A stretch of 64,000 nucleotides of DNA from Cephalopachus bancanus (taxonomy: Eukaryota > Chordata > Mammalia > Primates > Tarsiidae): NCBI GenBank assembly GCA_027257055.1, contig JAPVLO010000019.1, forward strand, positions 10,559,001-10,623,000, read 5' to 3'. Below the pieces are notes generated by a model, which saw only the letters and a list, made by a program, of their open reading frames with translations, did no database searches and was not told the DNA's origin. Within the stretch, counting starts at the first letter, position 1; each line of letters begins with the position of its first letter. The position numbers were made by a program, and so were the translations under genes. This document shows positions 11,255 to 23,496 of this stretch, piece by piece.

Positions 11255-12555
11255 AGGGAATCTACAGATTCAACGTAATACCCATTAAGTTACCAACATC
11301 ATTCTTCTCAGACCTGGAAATGACAATACAGAAATTCATATGGAAACATAAATGACCACGAATAGCCAAAACAATCCTTAGCAAAAGAAACAAAGCAGGA
11401 GGTATCACACTTCCAGACTTCAAGCTTTACTATAAGGCTGCAGTAATCAAAACAGCCTGGTGTTGGAACAAGAACAGGCATATAGACCAATGGAACAGGA
11501 AAGAGATTCCGCAAGCAAAGCCTCAATTTCTCAACCAACTCATCTTTGACAAAACCTCCATCAACATTCACTGGGGAGAGGAGAACCTATTCAGTAAATG
11601 GTGCTGGGAAAATTGACTGATCACACGCAGAAGATTGAGATAGGATTCCTATCACCATACAGAAAAATTAACTCTAAGTGGATCAAAGACCTAAATGTAA
11701 AACCTCAAACTATTAGAATCTTAGAAAATGCAATAGACACCCTTATGGAAATTGGTACTGACAATCAAGTTCTATTCATAACCCCAAATGCCCATACCTT
11801 AAGAAATAAGATAAACAAGTGGGACCTCATAAAACTAACAAGTTTCTGCAAAGTAAAAAAAAAAAAAAAAAAAATCAAGAGAGTAGGGAGACAGTTCACA
11901 GAATGGGAAAAAAATATTTGCCAACTGTATATCTGACAAATGCCTAACCTCTAGGATCTACAAAGAACTCAAATGCGCCAAAAGGAAGAAAACAAACAGT
12001 CCCATTAAAAAGTGGGTGAAAGACATGAATAGACACTTCTCAAAGAAGAAATATGGGTAGCCAACAGACACATGAAAAAGTGCCCAGCCTCACTCATCAT
12101 TAGAGAAATGCAAATTAAAACCACATTGAGATACCACCTAACCCCAGTAAGAATGGCCATCTTTAATAAAACAAACAACTGATGCTGGCAAGAATGTGGA
12201 GAAAAAGGAAGGCTTTTACATTGCTGGTGAGAATGCAAACTAGTACAACCTCTTTGGAAGACAGTGTGATGATTTCTGAAAGAACTAGAAATTGACCTTC
12301 CATACGACCCAGAAATTCCCCTGTTGGGATATACCTGGAGGAACTCAAATCATTCTACAAAAAATATACACGCACACATATGTTTGTTGCAGCTCTATTC
12401 ATAGTAGCAAAACCATGGACCCAAACATGTTGCCCATTGAAGCTGAACTGGATTAAAAAAAATATGGTACATATACACAGTGGAATATTATGCATCCATA
12501 AAGAAGGACAAACATATGGACTTTGCACCAACTTGGATGGATTTGGAGTCAAACA
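11255..12555 (+). pseudogene. L1 ORF2 C-terminal remnant
   Basis: Sense-strand L1 ORF2 sequence from just after the reverse-transcriptase domain to the C-terminal end (the usual 'snldgfgvkhtq' type ending with its stop near 12562). The open stretch at 11598-11936 is part of this. It lacks the endonuclease and RT domains because of the internal deletion, and an A-run at 11855-11874 shifts the frame. Confidence 0.85.
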
Positions 12556-12647
12556 TACTCAGTGATCTATCACAGAGACAAAGAACAGAGTACCATATGT
12601 TCTCACTCATAAATGAACTTTGAACAATTATAATACTGTAAGAAAAG

Positions 12648-12725
12648 GATTGGCAGTAGTGGGAAACTGTCAGGGGAGGCAGGGTGGGATTGGCAGTTAA
12701 GGGAAACTGCTAAGGGAGGGAGGCA
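12648..12725 (+). repeat. Duplicated G-rich unit in L1 3' UTR
   Basis: Two units of about 38-40 bp both begin gattggcag and continue with gggaaactg and a ggggagg-type run. Other L1 3' ends in this window carry either one or two such units. Confidence 0.8.
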
Positions 12726-12817
12726 CATACCTCATCAACAAGGGTACCTGAGTAATCAATGTTTGTATACCTAACCCTGAATTGTACCCCACATCTTTAT
12801 AAAAAAAAATTATTCTT

Positions 12818-12918
12818 AGCCTCTATGCACTTGATGCCAACAACAACCCACTGTAATAATCAAAAATATCTTTAAACATTACCATATTTCCTCTCAGAAA
12901 CAAAATTATTTCCCAGGG
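12818..12918 (+). mobile_element. MER5A-like hAT MITE, right part
   Basis: The text 'agcctctatgcacttgatgcc' and 'aaaaatatctttaaacattacc' is the expected continuation of the MER5A sequence interrupted at 10137. The right terminal repeat is degraded at 'tatttcccagg'. Confidence 0.72.
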
Positions 12919-12990
12919 AAGCTACTGGAGTGTTATAAGCAGAGAAGTAAATTGATTTGTTTTGTGTTTACAAATTGTCAATTTGGCTTC
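12919..12990 (+). repeat. Ancient LINE-like repeat, right part
   Basis: 'gaagctactggagtgttata' and 'agcagagaagtaaattgat' continue the repeat broken at 10045. Together with the MER5A halves this gives a three-layer nest. Confidence 0.5.
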
Positions 12991-13374
12991 TTTCTGGAGA
13001 ATGAACTATTTATTAGAAGATAAGATTAGAAGCAGAGACAGTTCAGAGGTTACACCTGTCCTCCAGCTGTGAGAAGACACTGGGTTAGACTACAGTGCTT
13101 GTTTTGAAGATTGTTCAAGTCACATTGTGTTTGAAGATATGATAGAGCTTGGCCTCTCAGTTTATACAGAGGTGTACAACACATCCAATTATCAGTCAAG
13201 GATGTCAATAAGAAGTTTCGTGGAAAGAAAAGGGGCTCAGAATTCAAGAATGAATTTATTAAGACAAAGAAATTCGAGTCTTCGGCATTTGCGTTACAAT
13301 TACTGAATATAGAGGAGCTGTGAATAACAACTACTTACTTCTTTCTTTTTCAAGTTGAGCATAATAAAAATAGG
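12991..13374. other. No recognisable feature
   Basis: Unassigned sequence between the nested complex and the next L1 fragment. Confidence 0.5.
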
Positions 13375-14605
13375 ACTAGGATATTTTCCTCACATCATAC
13401 ACAAAAATTAGCTCAAAATGGACCAAAGTAAGAAATTAAACTATAAAACTCTTAGAAGAAAACGTAAGTGTACATCCTTGTGACCTTGTATTAAGCAATG
13501 GTTTCTTAGATATGACAGAAAAAGCATAAGCAACAACCCCCCAAGGAGAAATTATTCTTTATGAAAAACAAATACTTTTTGTGTCAAAGAATACTATCAA
13601 GAAAGTGAAAAGACAAGAATGGGAGAAAATAATGGCAAATTTATATCTGATAAATGTTTAGTATTCAAAACATATAAAACCATTACAGCTCAACAAATAA
13701 TAAAAAATACAAATAACAAAGACAAATAATATAATAAAAATAGGCAAATAATTTGAATCAGTATTTCACTAGAAAAAGATGCACAAGTAACCAATAAACA
13801 CATGGAAAAAAGTTTAACGTTACTAGACATTAGGGAAACACAAATAGAAATCATGATGAAAGCATCACTTCATACCTACTAGGATGACTAAAATAAAAAA
13901 GATGTGCAATAAAAGTATTGGTGAGAATGCAAAGAACTTAGAACCCTCAAATATTGTTGATGAAAATGTATAATGCTACAGCCACTTTGGAAAAATATTT
14001 TGTAGTTTTTGAAAAGATTAAATAAGGAGTTTATATGATTTAGAAATTCTATTCTTAGATATACACACAAGGTAACTAAAAATAAATGCCCATGCAAAAA
14101 CATCTACATAAATATTTTTAGAAGTGTTATTCTTAATAGCAAAAAAAAAAGGCACGTAGGACAAACAAAATATCTATCAACTGATGAATGGATAAACAAA
14201 ATGACTATATCCATGCCATGGAATATTATTCAATCATAAACAAGGAATGGCATATTGATTCATGCTACAAAATAAATCAACCTTAAAAACATATGTTAAA
14301 TGAAAGAAGGCAGACCCAAAAAGCCACATATTACATGATTGAATTTATATAAAATATTCAGTATTGGTAAATTTATAGAGTCAGACAGTAGATTAGTAGT
14401 TTCCAGGGGACAAAGAAGAAGGTAGACGGGTAATGACTTCTAATAGGTATTTCTTTTGGGGAGAGGGAGTAATGAAAATGTTTTAGAATTAGATAGTGAT
14501 GATACTTGAACAATTTTGTGACTATACCGAAGCCCACTGAATTTTACACTTTAAAAAAGATAAATACTATGGAATATGAATTATATGTCAATAAAATTAA
14601 AGTGT
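13375..14605 (+). mobile_element. Old L1M fragment, ORF2 end plus 3' UTR
   Basis: Sense-strand L1 text is clear: 'ctcttagaagaaaacgtaag', 'gatatgacagaaaaagcata', 'atcaactgatgaatggataa', 'ccatggaatattattcaatc' and 'catattacatgattgaattt', ending with 'gaattttacactttaaaaaa' and 'gtcaataaaatt'. These are landmarks of the ORF2 C-terminus and 3' UTR of L1M families (L1MB-L1MD range). The copy is 5' truncated with many stops, so it is a fossil. Confidence 0.85.
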
Positions 14606-16329
14606 GTATGGGTCTGCATATAAATAAACACATTCAAGTTTGGTGAGCTTCCATTTGCCAAGCCGTCCTTTCTTTTCCCCAAAAAGAGAGAATGATAAAG
14701 GAGTGAGTGGAGTTTAAAATACTAGTTATAGATAGACCTGAGTTGAAGTAGAATCATTTTAGACATGGACATAGTAAGTTTTTAATTTTTACTCACAAAT
14801 TAACCATATTTCTCCATCCAGTCAGACAGAGTTGTTGAGCCGTCTCCCTCAGAGTTGCATTGTGGGAAAACAGATCAGAGGGCTTGTGATCTACAGGTAA
14901 GCAGAACTCAAGAGAAGTCCTAAAGGAACTGAGTCAAGGTTACTAGGTTTCTACTTTCTAGACAGAAGTGTTACACTCATTCAGTCCTTTTCCATAGAAA
15001 CATGAGCCCAGGGAAATTGAATCTATTGTGAACACACGAGGAAGAATGGATTTGCTAGGATGATGAGTTCAATTTTGTGCATATTGGATTTTGTGATCAT
15101 GAAATTTTTCAAGTGGAGGTGTTGGTAGAAAGATAAGTATATGGTTCTGAAGATGACTACCCAAAGTAGTACTGAAATCTTTAAAAATTTGCCTTAAGAA
15201 ATGACAGGGAAGGGTTAGAATGAATATCATAGGAGTTGTCTTTTCCAATCCACCAAGTCAGGCAATAGAGGACACAAAAGTAGTTTAAGAGAAACCCCAA
15301 TCCTCTACTTAAAAGATGGGTAGGTAGTGCTCAGAATTAAAAATTCATGATTAATGAATGGCTGCTATATATTTTAACAGTTCTTATTCTGAGAAGCTTA
15401 TTGTTTTTTTCAAGCATTTACAGTTTTTAACATGGAGATCTTTTTGTTGTTGCTGTTTTTCTTTCCTTTCCCTTTTTTTTCAAGGAGAAGAATCATACTA
15501 TATAAATTTATTGGTTTGGGAATGGGAACAAAAATTAAAAGTCATTATGCCTATAATTTTTTGCTAAAAATGTCTAGTTGTGCATTCATACATCCTGTAG
15601 ACATCATTTTATTACTTACTCTAAAGAGGAGGAATAGATAAAAATTGTTTCCATCTTTTCTAGAGATTATACTGCATAGACTGTTTTATTATGATAAGAT
15701 AAATAATCCAAACACTTCCACATACTGGGAAACTTAATGGTTTGTGAAAGAAAGGTGTCCTGGGAGCTGAAATAAAAACAAGGATATTAAAACAGATAGA
15801 CACTAGGCTATCACGTTCATAAGAAAATTATCCAATTCATTGAATACTGATTGCCATTTTATTATCTGAATCAATACCAATGCAGTTAATGTGGCATTTA
15901 GAAATCATAAAAATGAAGATCAGATAATTGTTCCCCTAAACAGAACACTTACATAAATATTTTAAACCTCATGTAATGAAATCACATTGAAATCTGGAGG
16001 AACATGGACTCATGTAAACACTGCTGGCATTAAGCAACTCTTGGGATTTCCTTTGCTCTTCAATAAACTTCATTTACAATTTAATTGGAATATTAGCTAT
16101 TGCCAACGCCACAGAGATGAAGAATTTATAAACTGTTTTTGCCTTCTGTTAAATTCTAAAAAGATTATTTATAATTAAATAAAACATTAAACATTCTTTT
16201 GCATTCTATATTTTATTTTATTAAGAAATTAGATATTTTCAGCTATTATGTTTGCTTTGCATAAGAAATTCAAAGAATTTTAGAGGTGGGCATAACTAAA
16301 TAATTTTTAAATTTTTTTGCATTTATGTT
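14606..16329. other. No recognisable feature
   Basis: About 1.7 kb without a repeat, RNA gene or coding signal that I can support. The overlapping open frames at 15358-15641 are T-rich and low-complexity. Confidence 0.5.
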
Positions 16330-16700
16330 TCTCATTATTCTTTAAATTGACATTTTACTCACCACTAATGTAACTGAGCATGTTTACTTACTGGATATTT
16401 GGATATTTTCTGCTGAGAAATATTCACATTTTTAAATTAGTATTTTTGGATTGTTTTATAAATTTTTAACTCTTTACATATTCTGGAATGAAGTAACTCT
16501 TTAGGTGCAATTATCCCATTTTAGTGTTCCTTTTTAAAATCCTCTCATAGCATCTTTTAAAGAACAAATGTTCCTGATTGTAATGCAGTCCAATTTATGA
16601 TTTCTTTTCTAGTTCTTGTCTTGTTTAAGAAAGCTTTGCCTGCATTATATTTTTGAAGATATTTTCCTTTTGAACTTTTCAAAAGTAATCAAATTTTCCA
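16330..16700 (-). mobile_element. Old L1M ORF2 fragment, left arm of inverted repeat
   Basis: Antisense L1 ORF2 C-terminal DNA: 'actgagcatgtttacttactgg', 'ttctgctgagaaatattcac', 'ccaatttatgatttcttttc'. Its right half (16540-16700) is the reverse complement, with mismatches, of the sense L1 segment at 16715-16890. Confidence 0.65.
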
Positions 16701-16890
16701 TTTGAAAAGTTTAACATAATTAAACTCTTAGTGGATAACATGTGAAAATATCTTCATAAAAATCATGCATGCAAAACTTTCTTAAAGAAGACAAAAACTA
16801 CTAATCACGAAGAAGAGAAATGATAAATTGAACTATACTATAACTAAGAATGTTTGCTTTTTGAAAGATGCTATAATGGGACCAGAAAAG
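16701..16890 (+). mobile_element. Old L1M ORF2 fragment, right arm of inverted repeat
   Basis: Sense L1 ORF2 text ('aaatatcttcataaaaatca', 'gcaaaactttcttaaagaag', 'aaatgataaattgaactata', 'gaaagatgctataatgg') covers the same ORF2 region as the arm to its left in the opposite direction. Aligned by eye, the arms share roughly three quarters of positions over about 150 bp and meet with almost no spacer. Confidence 0.65.
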
Positions 16891-18069
16891 GCACTTTTGA
16901 AAAGTTTGATTCCCATTGGGCAGTAATGTCTCCTTTACCACAATATCATAATATAAATGCCTATAAATATTTTCACACTACTTGCTTCCTTCTCTTCTAT
17001 AACACTTAATTGATTTTATTGCAATTGTATAGTATTTAAGTTTTCCTCTAGACACCAAGCTCTTTTCTGCACAACTTATATTTCTTTTGTTGATTCTTGT
17101 ATTATAAGCATTCAGACTTTGCATATAGTATACACTCAATATATGTCTGTTAAAAAGTACATTGATTTATTTGTTTCTGGAATATAGTTTGCCCATTTAA
17201 TAGTTTCATATAATCTGTATACTTAATTATATGGTATAATTTGTTTTTTATTTTATAAGCTTAATATTGATTGTATGATCTCTAAGCAAAGAAAATTATA
17301 TCAAGAATTATTATGAAAATGTGTCTAATTTTACATATAAATGTCTGGGCTATTTTGAGAAGGCAATTTTTTATATCATGACAGCAGAACTTTTTATGTT
17401 TTTTTCGCAGGCAGTTAAGCTTTCATATTTTTTCCCTTTTTGAATTTTTAAAAACATCTTCCATCACATATAAATTTTTATATTTATTTTTAGATGACAA
17501 ACAGAAATATTGAATATAATACAATGTATATACACCAAGATTTATATAACACAAAGCCTCTATTTCTTTCTGTTCTTAAACAAGGGCAGAAAAGAAGTGT
17601 ACAATAAGAAGGAGGAAAGGGGAATTAGGGGAGAAAAAATTATGATTGCAGAAATTTTTTGCAACTGTACTTTCAGGAATAATGATATGTTCAAAATATA
17701 TCTTAGCAAAATGAAAAACATTGTATATTATTTTCCAATAAATTTTATACTAATTTTAGTCACTTGGTTGCTTATATCTGCCATTTGAATTCTGACTATT
17801 AAGGAATTTAAAAGCTTAACACCAGTCATGCTACTTTTATTTCTATTATATTATTTTTATGGTGACAAATATCATAGATTTAGTTTTCATCATGATTTAC
17901 TTAGATTTTTATAGCCAGTTTCTTAGGTAAGGTTATACTGCTGCCCTTTACATTTCTCAAAAATTTGGCATTTTATGCCAAGATATTTTCCCAATCATAC
18001 CATCTTAATTTAAGGTAGATATTTGATCTGTTGCTCTTTTCCTAGCTAAACTAAATGACAAATTATCCT
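16891..18069. other. No recognisable feature
   Basis: AT-rich unassigned sequence; the 92-codon frame at 17510-17788 has no motif. Confidence 0.5.
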
Positions 18070-18128
18070 TTTGTGTGTGTGTATGTGTGTGTATGCATGT
18101 GTGTGTTTGTGTGTGTGCGTGTGTGTGA
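18070..18128 (+). repeat. (TG)n microsatellite
   Basis: Interrupted TG dinucleotide array with scattered A and C changes. Confidence 0.95.
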
Positions 18129-19759
18129 ATGAGACAGTGTAAGAAAGTGATAAGTTGAGAAAATGAGCTTACATTTAGGCAAGAGAAAAATTAATAAATC
18201 AGTGCACTCTAAATTAATTTACATAATGGTTTATGTTAGAATTTATAAACACATTTTAAACATACCTAATACAGTAAAATGGAATAATCAGGAGGTCATT
18301 ATGACTGTGTATCCCATTATATCAGGAAACAGGACAGTGGTTAGTTTAGAAAAGAAAATTATAACTCAAACCATAAAAAAGATAAGACCAAGGTAAGTGG
18401 AGGTACGTATATGTCAAGCAAAGTAATTACCGTAAATCAAGAAGGACTAATTAGTAACATGCTCAAGAGAAGAAATCATGAAGAAAATATAGTGAATTAA
18501 AGAACTTTCTTAGAACAAATAGGAATCCATACAAAGAAAATGAAGTCAAGTTGGTTATGAGCAGTGACTATTTAGTAGTGCAGGATATACTTATAAATCA
18601 ATATGTAATATGCTACTATGACATATTTAGAATCAACTTTCTGCTAGAAAATACACTCCCCCAAAGCATCCCAAGGAAATCAGTCTCAAAGATCAATAAG
18701 ATATGAGAATAAAGAAGAATATAATACAAACAAGTCTTCTAAAAAACAAAACAAATTAACTATAGAGATGTCAGAGTACAGTAATCTGATTTTACTTTCT
18801 AAGTTGGATTCAGTTTAACTGACCTCTAAGTACGTTAATCATTAATTTCTAAAGATGATTCATTTCATTTGACTGGCTAAGGAAGACCTTATTCCCTGAC
18901 ATTAAGCCATATGTATTGCTACTAAATCTAATTGGAAGAAATTAACATTCTGACAAGGAATTGTTCATTGATTACGAGTGTACACATTGCTATATTTCCT
19001 ATAAAACCAGAATTGTCCTGATACTGTTTTAAAGCACTCTTTACAATTCTGATTGATGCACAGGAAAAAGAAAAACAAGGTTGCTCAAATGAGAACAAAT
19101 ACCAAAATAACCAAGAAAACAGAGGATTTTGTGTGAAGAAAATAAAAAAGATAAACGATTCAGTCAGAAATTATGAAGAATAATCCAAACTGTCCAGGCA
19201 TCTCCTACCCAGGGGATATATTTTCAGAGGATAACACTAACAACTAGAATAAAATACTTCATTAACTATGTTTCTGCCTTATCTGTAAAAACTTTAGCCT
19301 ACTTCAAATTCATTCCAAGTTACCTTGGGAATCCCCAGGGAGTTTCTTATTTGTACTCTGGAACTGGTTCTTTTAGCTATCATTTATTAGGTACTATTTT
19401 CTCTTCTTACTGAACTCCCTAGTGATTTCAAGGTAGATGATAACCATATTTACAAAAGAAGACAATTTTATCTTCTGCTTCATAGAAATGTTTGTTTATT
19501 TTTGTATCTAGTGACATTTGCTACAAGAGTTTAGAATACAATACTGAATAGCAGTAATAATGAGATCACTAATCTAGACTATAATGTTTCCAGCTTGGAG
19601 TATGCAACTGTAATTATTTTTAAATCTAACTACTATTTTTTTAACTAATTGTAATGATTTTGTAATGGACATAGAAATTATTTATCACATTAAGGATATA
19701 AACCTGTTTTCTTAATTACTTTTTGAGACTTGGATGTCAATTTTTAGAAATTTACTCTT
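18129..19759. other. No recognisable feature
   Basis: About 1.6 kb with no repeat family or gene signal that I can support. Confidence 0.5.
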
Positions 19760-20460
19760 TCAATGAATATTTAACGAGTTTATGTATATGTCAGGTAAAA
19801 TTCAAGGCATTCTTATGCAACAGTAAACAAAAGACACAAAAATCCCAGTTTCTTTGTCACTGACATGTTAGTAAAGTTGTCAGACTCAAATATATAACCT
19901 ATATAGGTATATTAAAAGGCATGCTTGGTGTATGTATGGTGCAAACCAAAGAAAGAAAGGAGATAGGGAATGTTTGGAGAAATGGACTGAATGTTTGAAA
20001 TCAGGAAGACACCAATGAATGACATGATGACAATATAGCAAAAACTTGAGATATAATAAAAGATTAAGTCGTTTGGAAATTTGGGGAAAGAATATTTCAA
20101 ACAGAGGGAACAACAAATGGAAAGGCTTGGGTAGTCTTGGGTGCGGCATGCTCCAGGAGACCAGTGTACTTGGAATGGAATATGGGAGAAGGTGGTAAGT
20201 CCATGATATAAGAGGACATATGGGAACAGATCCTTACAGTTTTGTAGAGCAGCCCGAGAATCTTGGACTTGAGACTACGTGAAATACAGTACTATTAGAG
20301 GGTTTTGAATGAAGGAGTAATACATTTTAACTAAAATTTTACCAAGGTCACTCTGAATATCTTTTGAGACCAGATCATAGGAATGTAAGGTTATAAGCAG
20401 AGGAACCAATTATGAAACTGTTACAATAATCCAGATAAAGGGTAATGATAACTGAATATT
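19760..20460 (+). repeat. Ancient LINE-like repeat
   Basis: 'aatggaaaggcttgggtag', 'ggcatgctccaggagaccagtg', 'agagggttttgaatgaaggag' and 'gaaactgttacaataatccag' follow the order of the same ancient repeat as the split copy at 9744-10045/12919-12990. This copy is not interrupted. Family naming (L1M/L1ME 3' region or L2-like) is uncertain. Confidence 0.5.
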
Positions 20461-20986
20461 TGAATGTGCCAGTGAAGTTGCTAAGAAGTGAATGAGCCTA
20501 CATTGGGTTATGAATCTTATGACACTGTAAATTTTACATAAACATCTTCAGGATGGTTATATAATTTTCCATTACGCATACTTCTTTTGAGTAGCAACAT
20601 TCTTCCTCTCAAAACTTGGTATATGTTGCTATATAATCTTTTGGTTTCTATGTAGTATAAGAATAATGCTACTTTTACTGATTATTTTTGATATGGATAT
20701 ACCTTTTTAAAAAACATTCCTTGACAGAATTCCTGTAGGATTATATTCTTATCAAAAATTTGATTTTTTTGAAGAATAAAACTAGAGCAATAATTTTTCC
20801 TGTAAAGTGAACCATTTGATCTGAAACATGAAGTCTTTTGTCAAATCAAAACTTATATTATTCTCCTTCAACTGTTGTCTTTTTATGTATTTTTGAATTC
20901 TTATATCTATCCTATCCTTAAAAGTTATTTTCTTCAGTATTTTGGATTCTCTGCCCCTTTTTATAAATCCTGTAGAATTTTTTCAG
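20461..20986. other. No recognisable feature
   Basis: Unassigned AT-rich sequence. Confidence 0.45.
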
Positions 20987-21300
20987 GTTTTCTTTTTCTT
21001 TTCTTTCTTTCTTTCTTTTTTTTTTTTTGAGTTGGAGTCTCACTCTGTTGCCCAGGCTGACACGCTTTCAGCCACTGCAGCTTCAACCTGCTAGACTCAA
21101 GTGATCTGTCCGCCTCAGCCTACCAAGTAGCTGGAACTACAGGTAAGCACCTCCATGTATGACTAATTTTTTAATTTATTGTCTAGATGAGGTCTCGCCA
21201 AGTTGCCCAGGCTGGTCTCAAACTCGTGGGCTCAGGCAATTCTCTCACCTTGGCCTCCCAAAGTGCTGGGATTATAAGCGTGAGCCATTGTGTCCTGTCC
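20987..21300 (-). mobile_element. Intermediate-age Alu
   Basis: Antisense Alu with its body at 21029-21300 and a pyrimidine-rich A-tail complement before it. It has the lineage 'gagttggagtctcactctg' end and 'ttaatttattgtctagatgagg' linker but the older 'aaagtgctgggattataagcg' left-arm form. The second arm is shortened near 21058-21070. No clear duplication was found. Confidence 0.9.
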
Positions 21301-23034
21301 AAGTTTTTTTTTTTTTTTTAATTTGCCTCTTCAAATTTCTGTTATTATTATATTATTTTCTGATACCACTGTTTTTTCCCTAATTTTTGTCATGAAATAT
21401 AGAGATATACATACATCTATGAAACATAAACATCCAGTATAAGTAGTTAGGAGTGTTCCTTTTCTGATCACATAGAAGTTATTTCTTGAATGAAAGATTT
21501 AATGAATGAGTAAAATATGCAAGTCCCTGTTTTACTCCTCTGCTTTCTGGATGTTAGGGCACAAACAGGAATTTAAGTAGTAGTCTGTCAAAATGTTCTA
21601 ATCCCATAGAACCCTCACCAGGAGATAGAACATTTGTTGTTACTTTATCCATGATTGTTTCTATGGCTTTTTATCGTAGAGAACTTGAACAGGTAAGACA
21701 ACATGGATATGCACTTACATGAGACATAGTCTATGATGACATTATCCAAGCAAGTGGGAGAATCATGAGGTCTGGAGAACCCCCAAAGCATAAAGTTTAA
21801 TATTAACCATTTTACGTATAACTTGAATGTCCCATTTTCTTGAGTGCAGAGTTTCCTGGACTGTGTCTAACTCTGTCTCAATCTGAATACTATTTAATTC
21901 ATTTGCATATATTAGTGGAGACTTTAGGAGATCTAATGTCCTATTTGGCTAAAGTTTTAGTGTTCTTCTCTTACTTTATAGGTCAAAAAATAAATAAAAA
22001 ACCATCCATGATTCTCCTTGTTTTCCCCTTCCCGAGTTATTTCTTTCTCTCCATAAGTTTCTGGCAAAACTGTATGGATTCTACTGAATTTATTAACATA
22101 TATACTTGTATTTCTACTCACTGAATGGGATACATAGATTATTCCAATAAATTTCCCCTATTCCCCAAGGTCAGTATTTCTCACACAGCAGAATAAATGC
22201 ATGAAGAATAGCAGAGGTGTTCTAGTCAGTCTGACTAAACTATTCTTTGAACACAACAGATTGTGTTTAGGACAACTTGTACTAAGTTACTTTCAGTACT
22301 GTTGAGAAATGTAAATGTTGTGAAAGTGGCAATTTAAACAGCCAACATTGTTAGAATACATGGCCATTCTATTTGTCGATGCTTAAGACCTCTACAGATT
22401 GCACAAAATGGAAAACAACCATAAGTATTCTATTGTGACTGATGTAAAATAACATTTAGTTCCCACAGAGAAGCGTTTCTTCAAAACCTCTGTTAAGGTT
22501 AAACATCTTTTAAAAATTCAACAAAGAGCATAGTATGAAAATTGATTCTTAGTAACACTTGTTAAAGGGAAAAAAGAAAAGAATATTCATACCAGGGCAG
22601 TGAGAGGAAAAACTGAGAGGTGAATAAAAAGCAATAAGAAAGACTCTTTTGTTGATGCCAACATGGATTTCACACTCCTGTGTTAGCTGCCTATTCTATT
22701 TTAGATTATTGAGCCTCTGCTGTTTAAGAAATACATGAAATGTATTATGAATTCCTCAGTCTTACAGGTTGCTGGATGTTGACGTCTCCATAATACATAC
22801 TACCCCTCAATGATACAAGAACCACTGCCCTTGGGGTGAATAAACAGGTGAAATGTTGGCATAAGTTGGATTAAAATATAATAATTGCAAAAAAGAAGGC
22901 TGAGGTAGAACCAGGGATAAAGGAATTATTTTAAAACACTTTGTAACTACAAAAATCTTGACCTTTTCTTTGAAACAATCTTAGAAAAGCAGCAATTCTT
23001 GACTAGTCTTCTTGGCACACTCTATGAAAAAAAA
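21301..23034. other. No recognisable feature
   Basis: About 1.7 kb with no assignable element. The 94-codon frame at 21840-22124 has no recognisable domain. Confidence 0.5.
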
Positions 23035-23332
23035 GCTGGGCTCGGTGGCTCAGCCTGTAATCCCGCGCCTTTGGGAGGCTGAGGTGAGTGGATTGCCTGA
23101 GCCCGCGGGTTCGAGACCCACCTGGGCGATGAGACCTCATCTCTACAGTAAATCAAAAAATCAGCCGGGCATGGTAGCGCATGCCTGTAATTCTGGCTAC
23201 TTGGAAGGCTGAGGTGGAAGGATCGCCGGAGCCCAGCAGGTGGAGCCTGCGGTGGCCGGGAGCGGCCACTGCACTCCAGGCTGGGCAACAGAGTTAGACT
23301 CCAACTCAAGAAAAAAAAAAAAAAAAGAAAAT
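23035..23332 (+). mobile_element. Young lineage-specific Alu (deleted form)
   Basis: Dimeric Alu starting gctgggctcggtggctcag and ending gttagactccaactca with an A-tail. The left arm has the shortened 'cctgggcgatgagacctc' junction and the aataaatc-type linker. Flanking duplications are obscured by A-rich flanks. Confidence 0.93.
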
Positions 23333-23422
23333 TTATATTTATACAGATCATAGAGAAATCTTAGCAAATAAACTGATGAAATACTATTTTTCTATAGTAC
23401 TAAAAATATTGAGACCAATTCA

Positions 23423-23496
23423 TTTTCTCTCCCTCTCATCTTCTTTCTCTCTCTCTTCTCAATCTCTCTCCTGTCTCTTCTCTCTTTTCTCTTATT
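23423..23496 (+). repeat. CT-rich simple repeat
   Basis: Polypyrimidine stretch of tctc and ctct units directly before the Tigger-like element. Confidence 0.9.

Larger units (their letters stand above)
10130..12817 (+). mobile_element. Young-type L1, internally deleted, with own 5' UTR
   Basis: A 2.67-kb L1 lies between copies of the target site ttattctt (10130-10137 and 12810-12817). It starts 'gggagaggttggaaagatggcgg', the usual position for an L1 5' end, and has about 1.1 kb of 5' UTR including an imperfect tandem duplication (10270-10640). At about 11253 the sequence jumps straight into ORF2 C-terminal DNA ('aatctacagattcaacg'), so ORF1, the endonuclease and the reverse transcriptase are missing. 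The ORF2 tail, a 3' UTR with a duplicated G-rich unit (12648-12725), and an A-tail follow. Stops and an internal A-run (about 11855-11874) show that it is dead. Confidence 0.9.
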
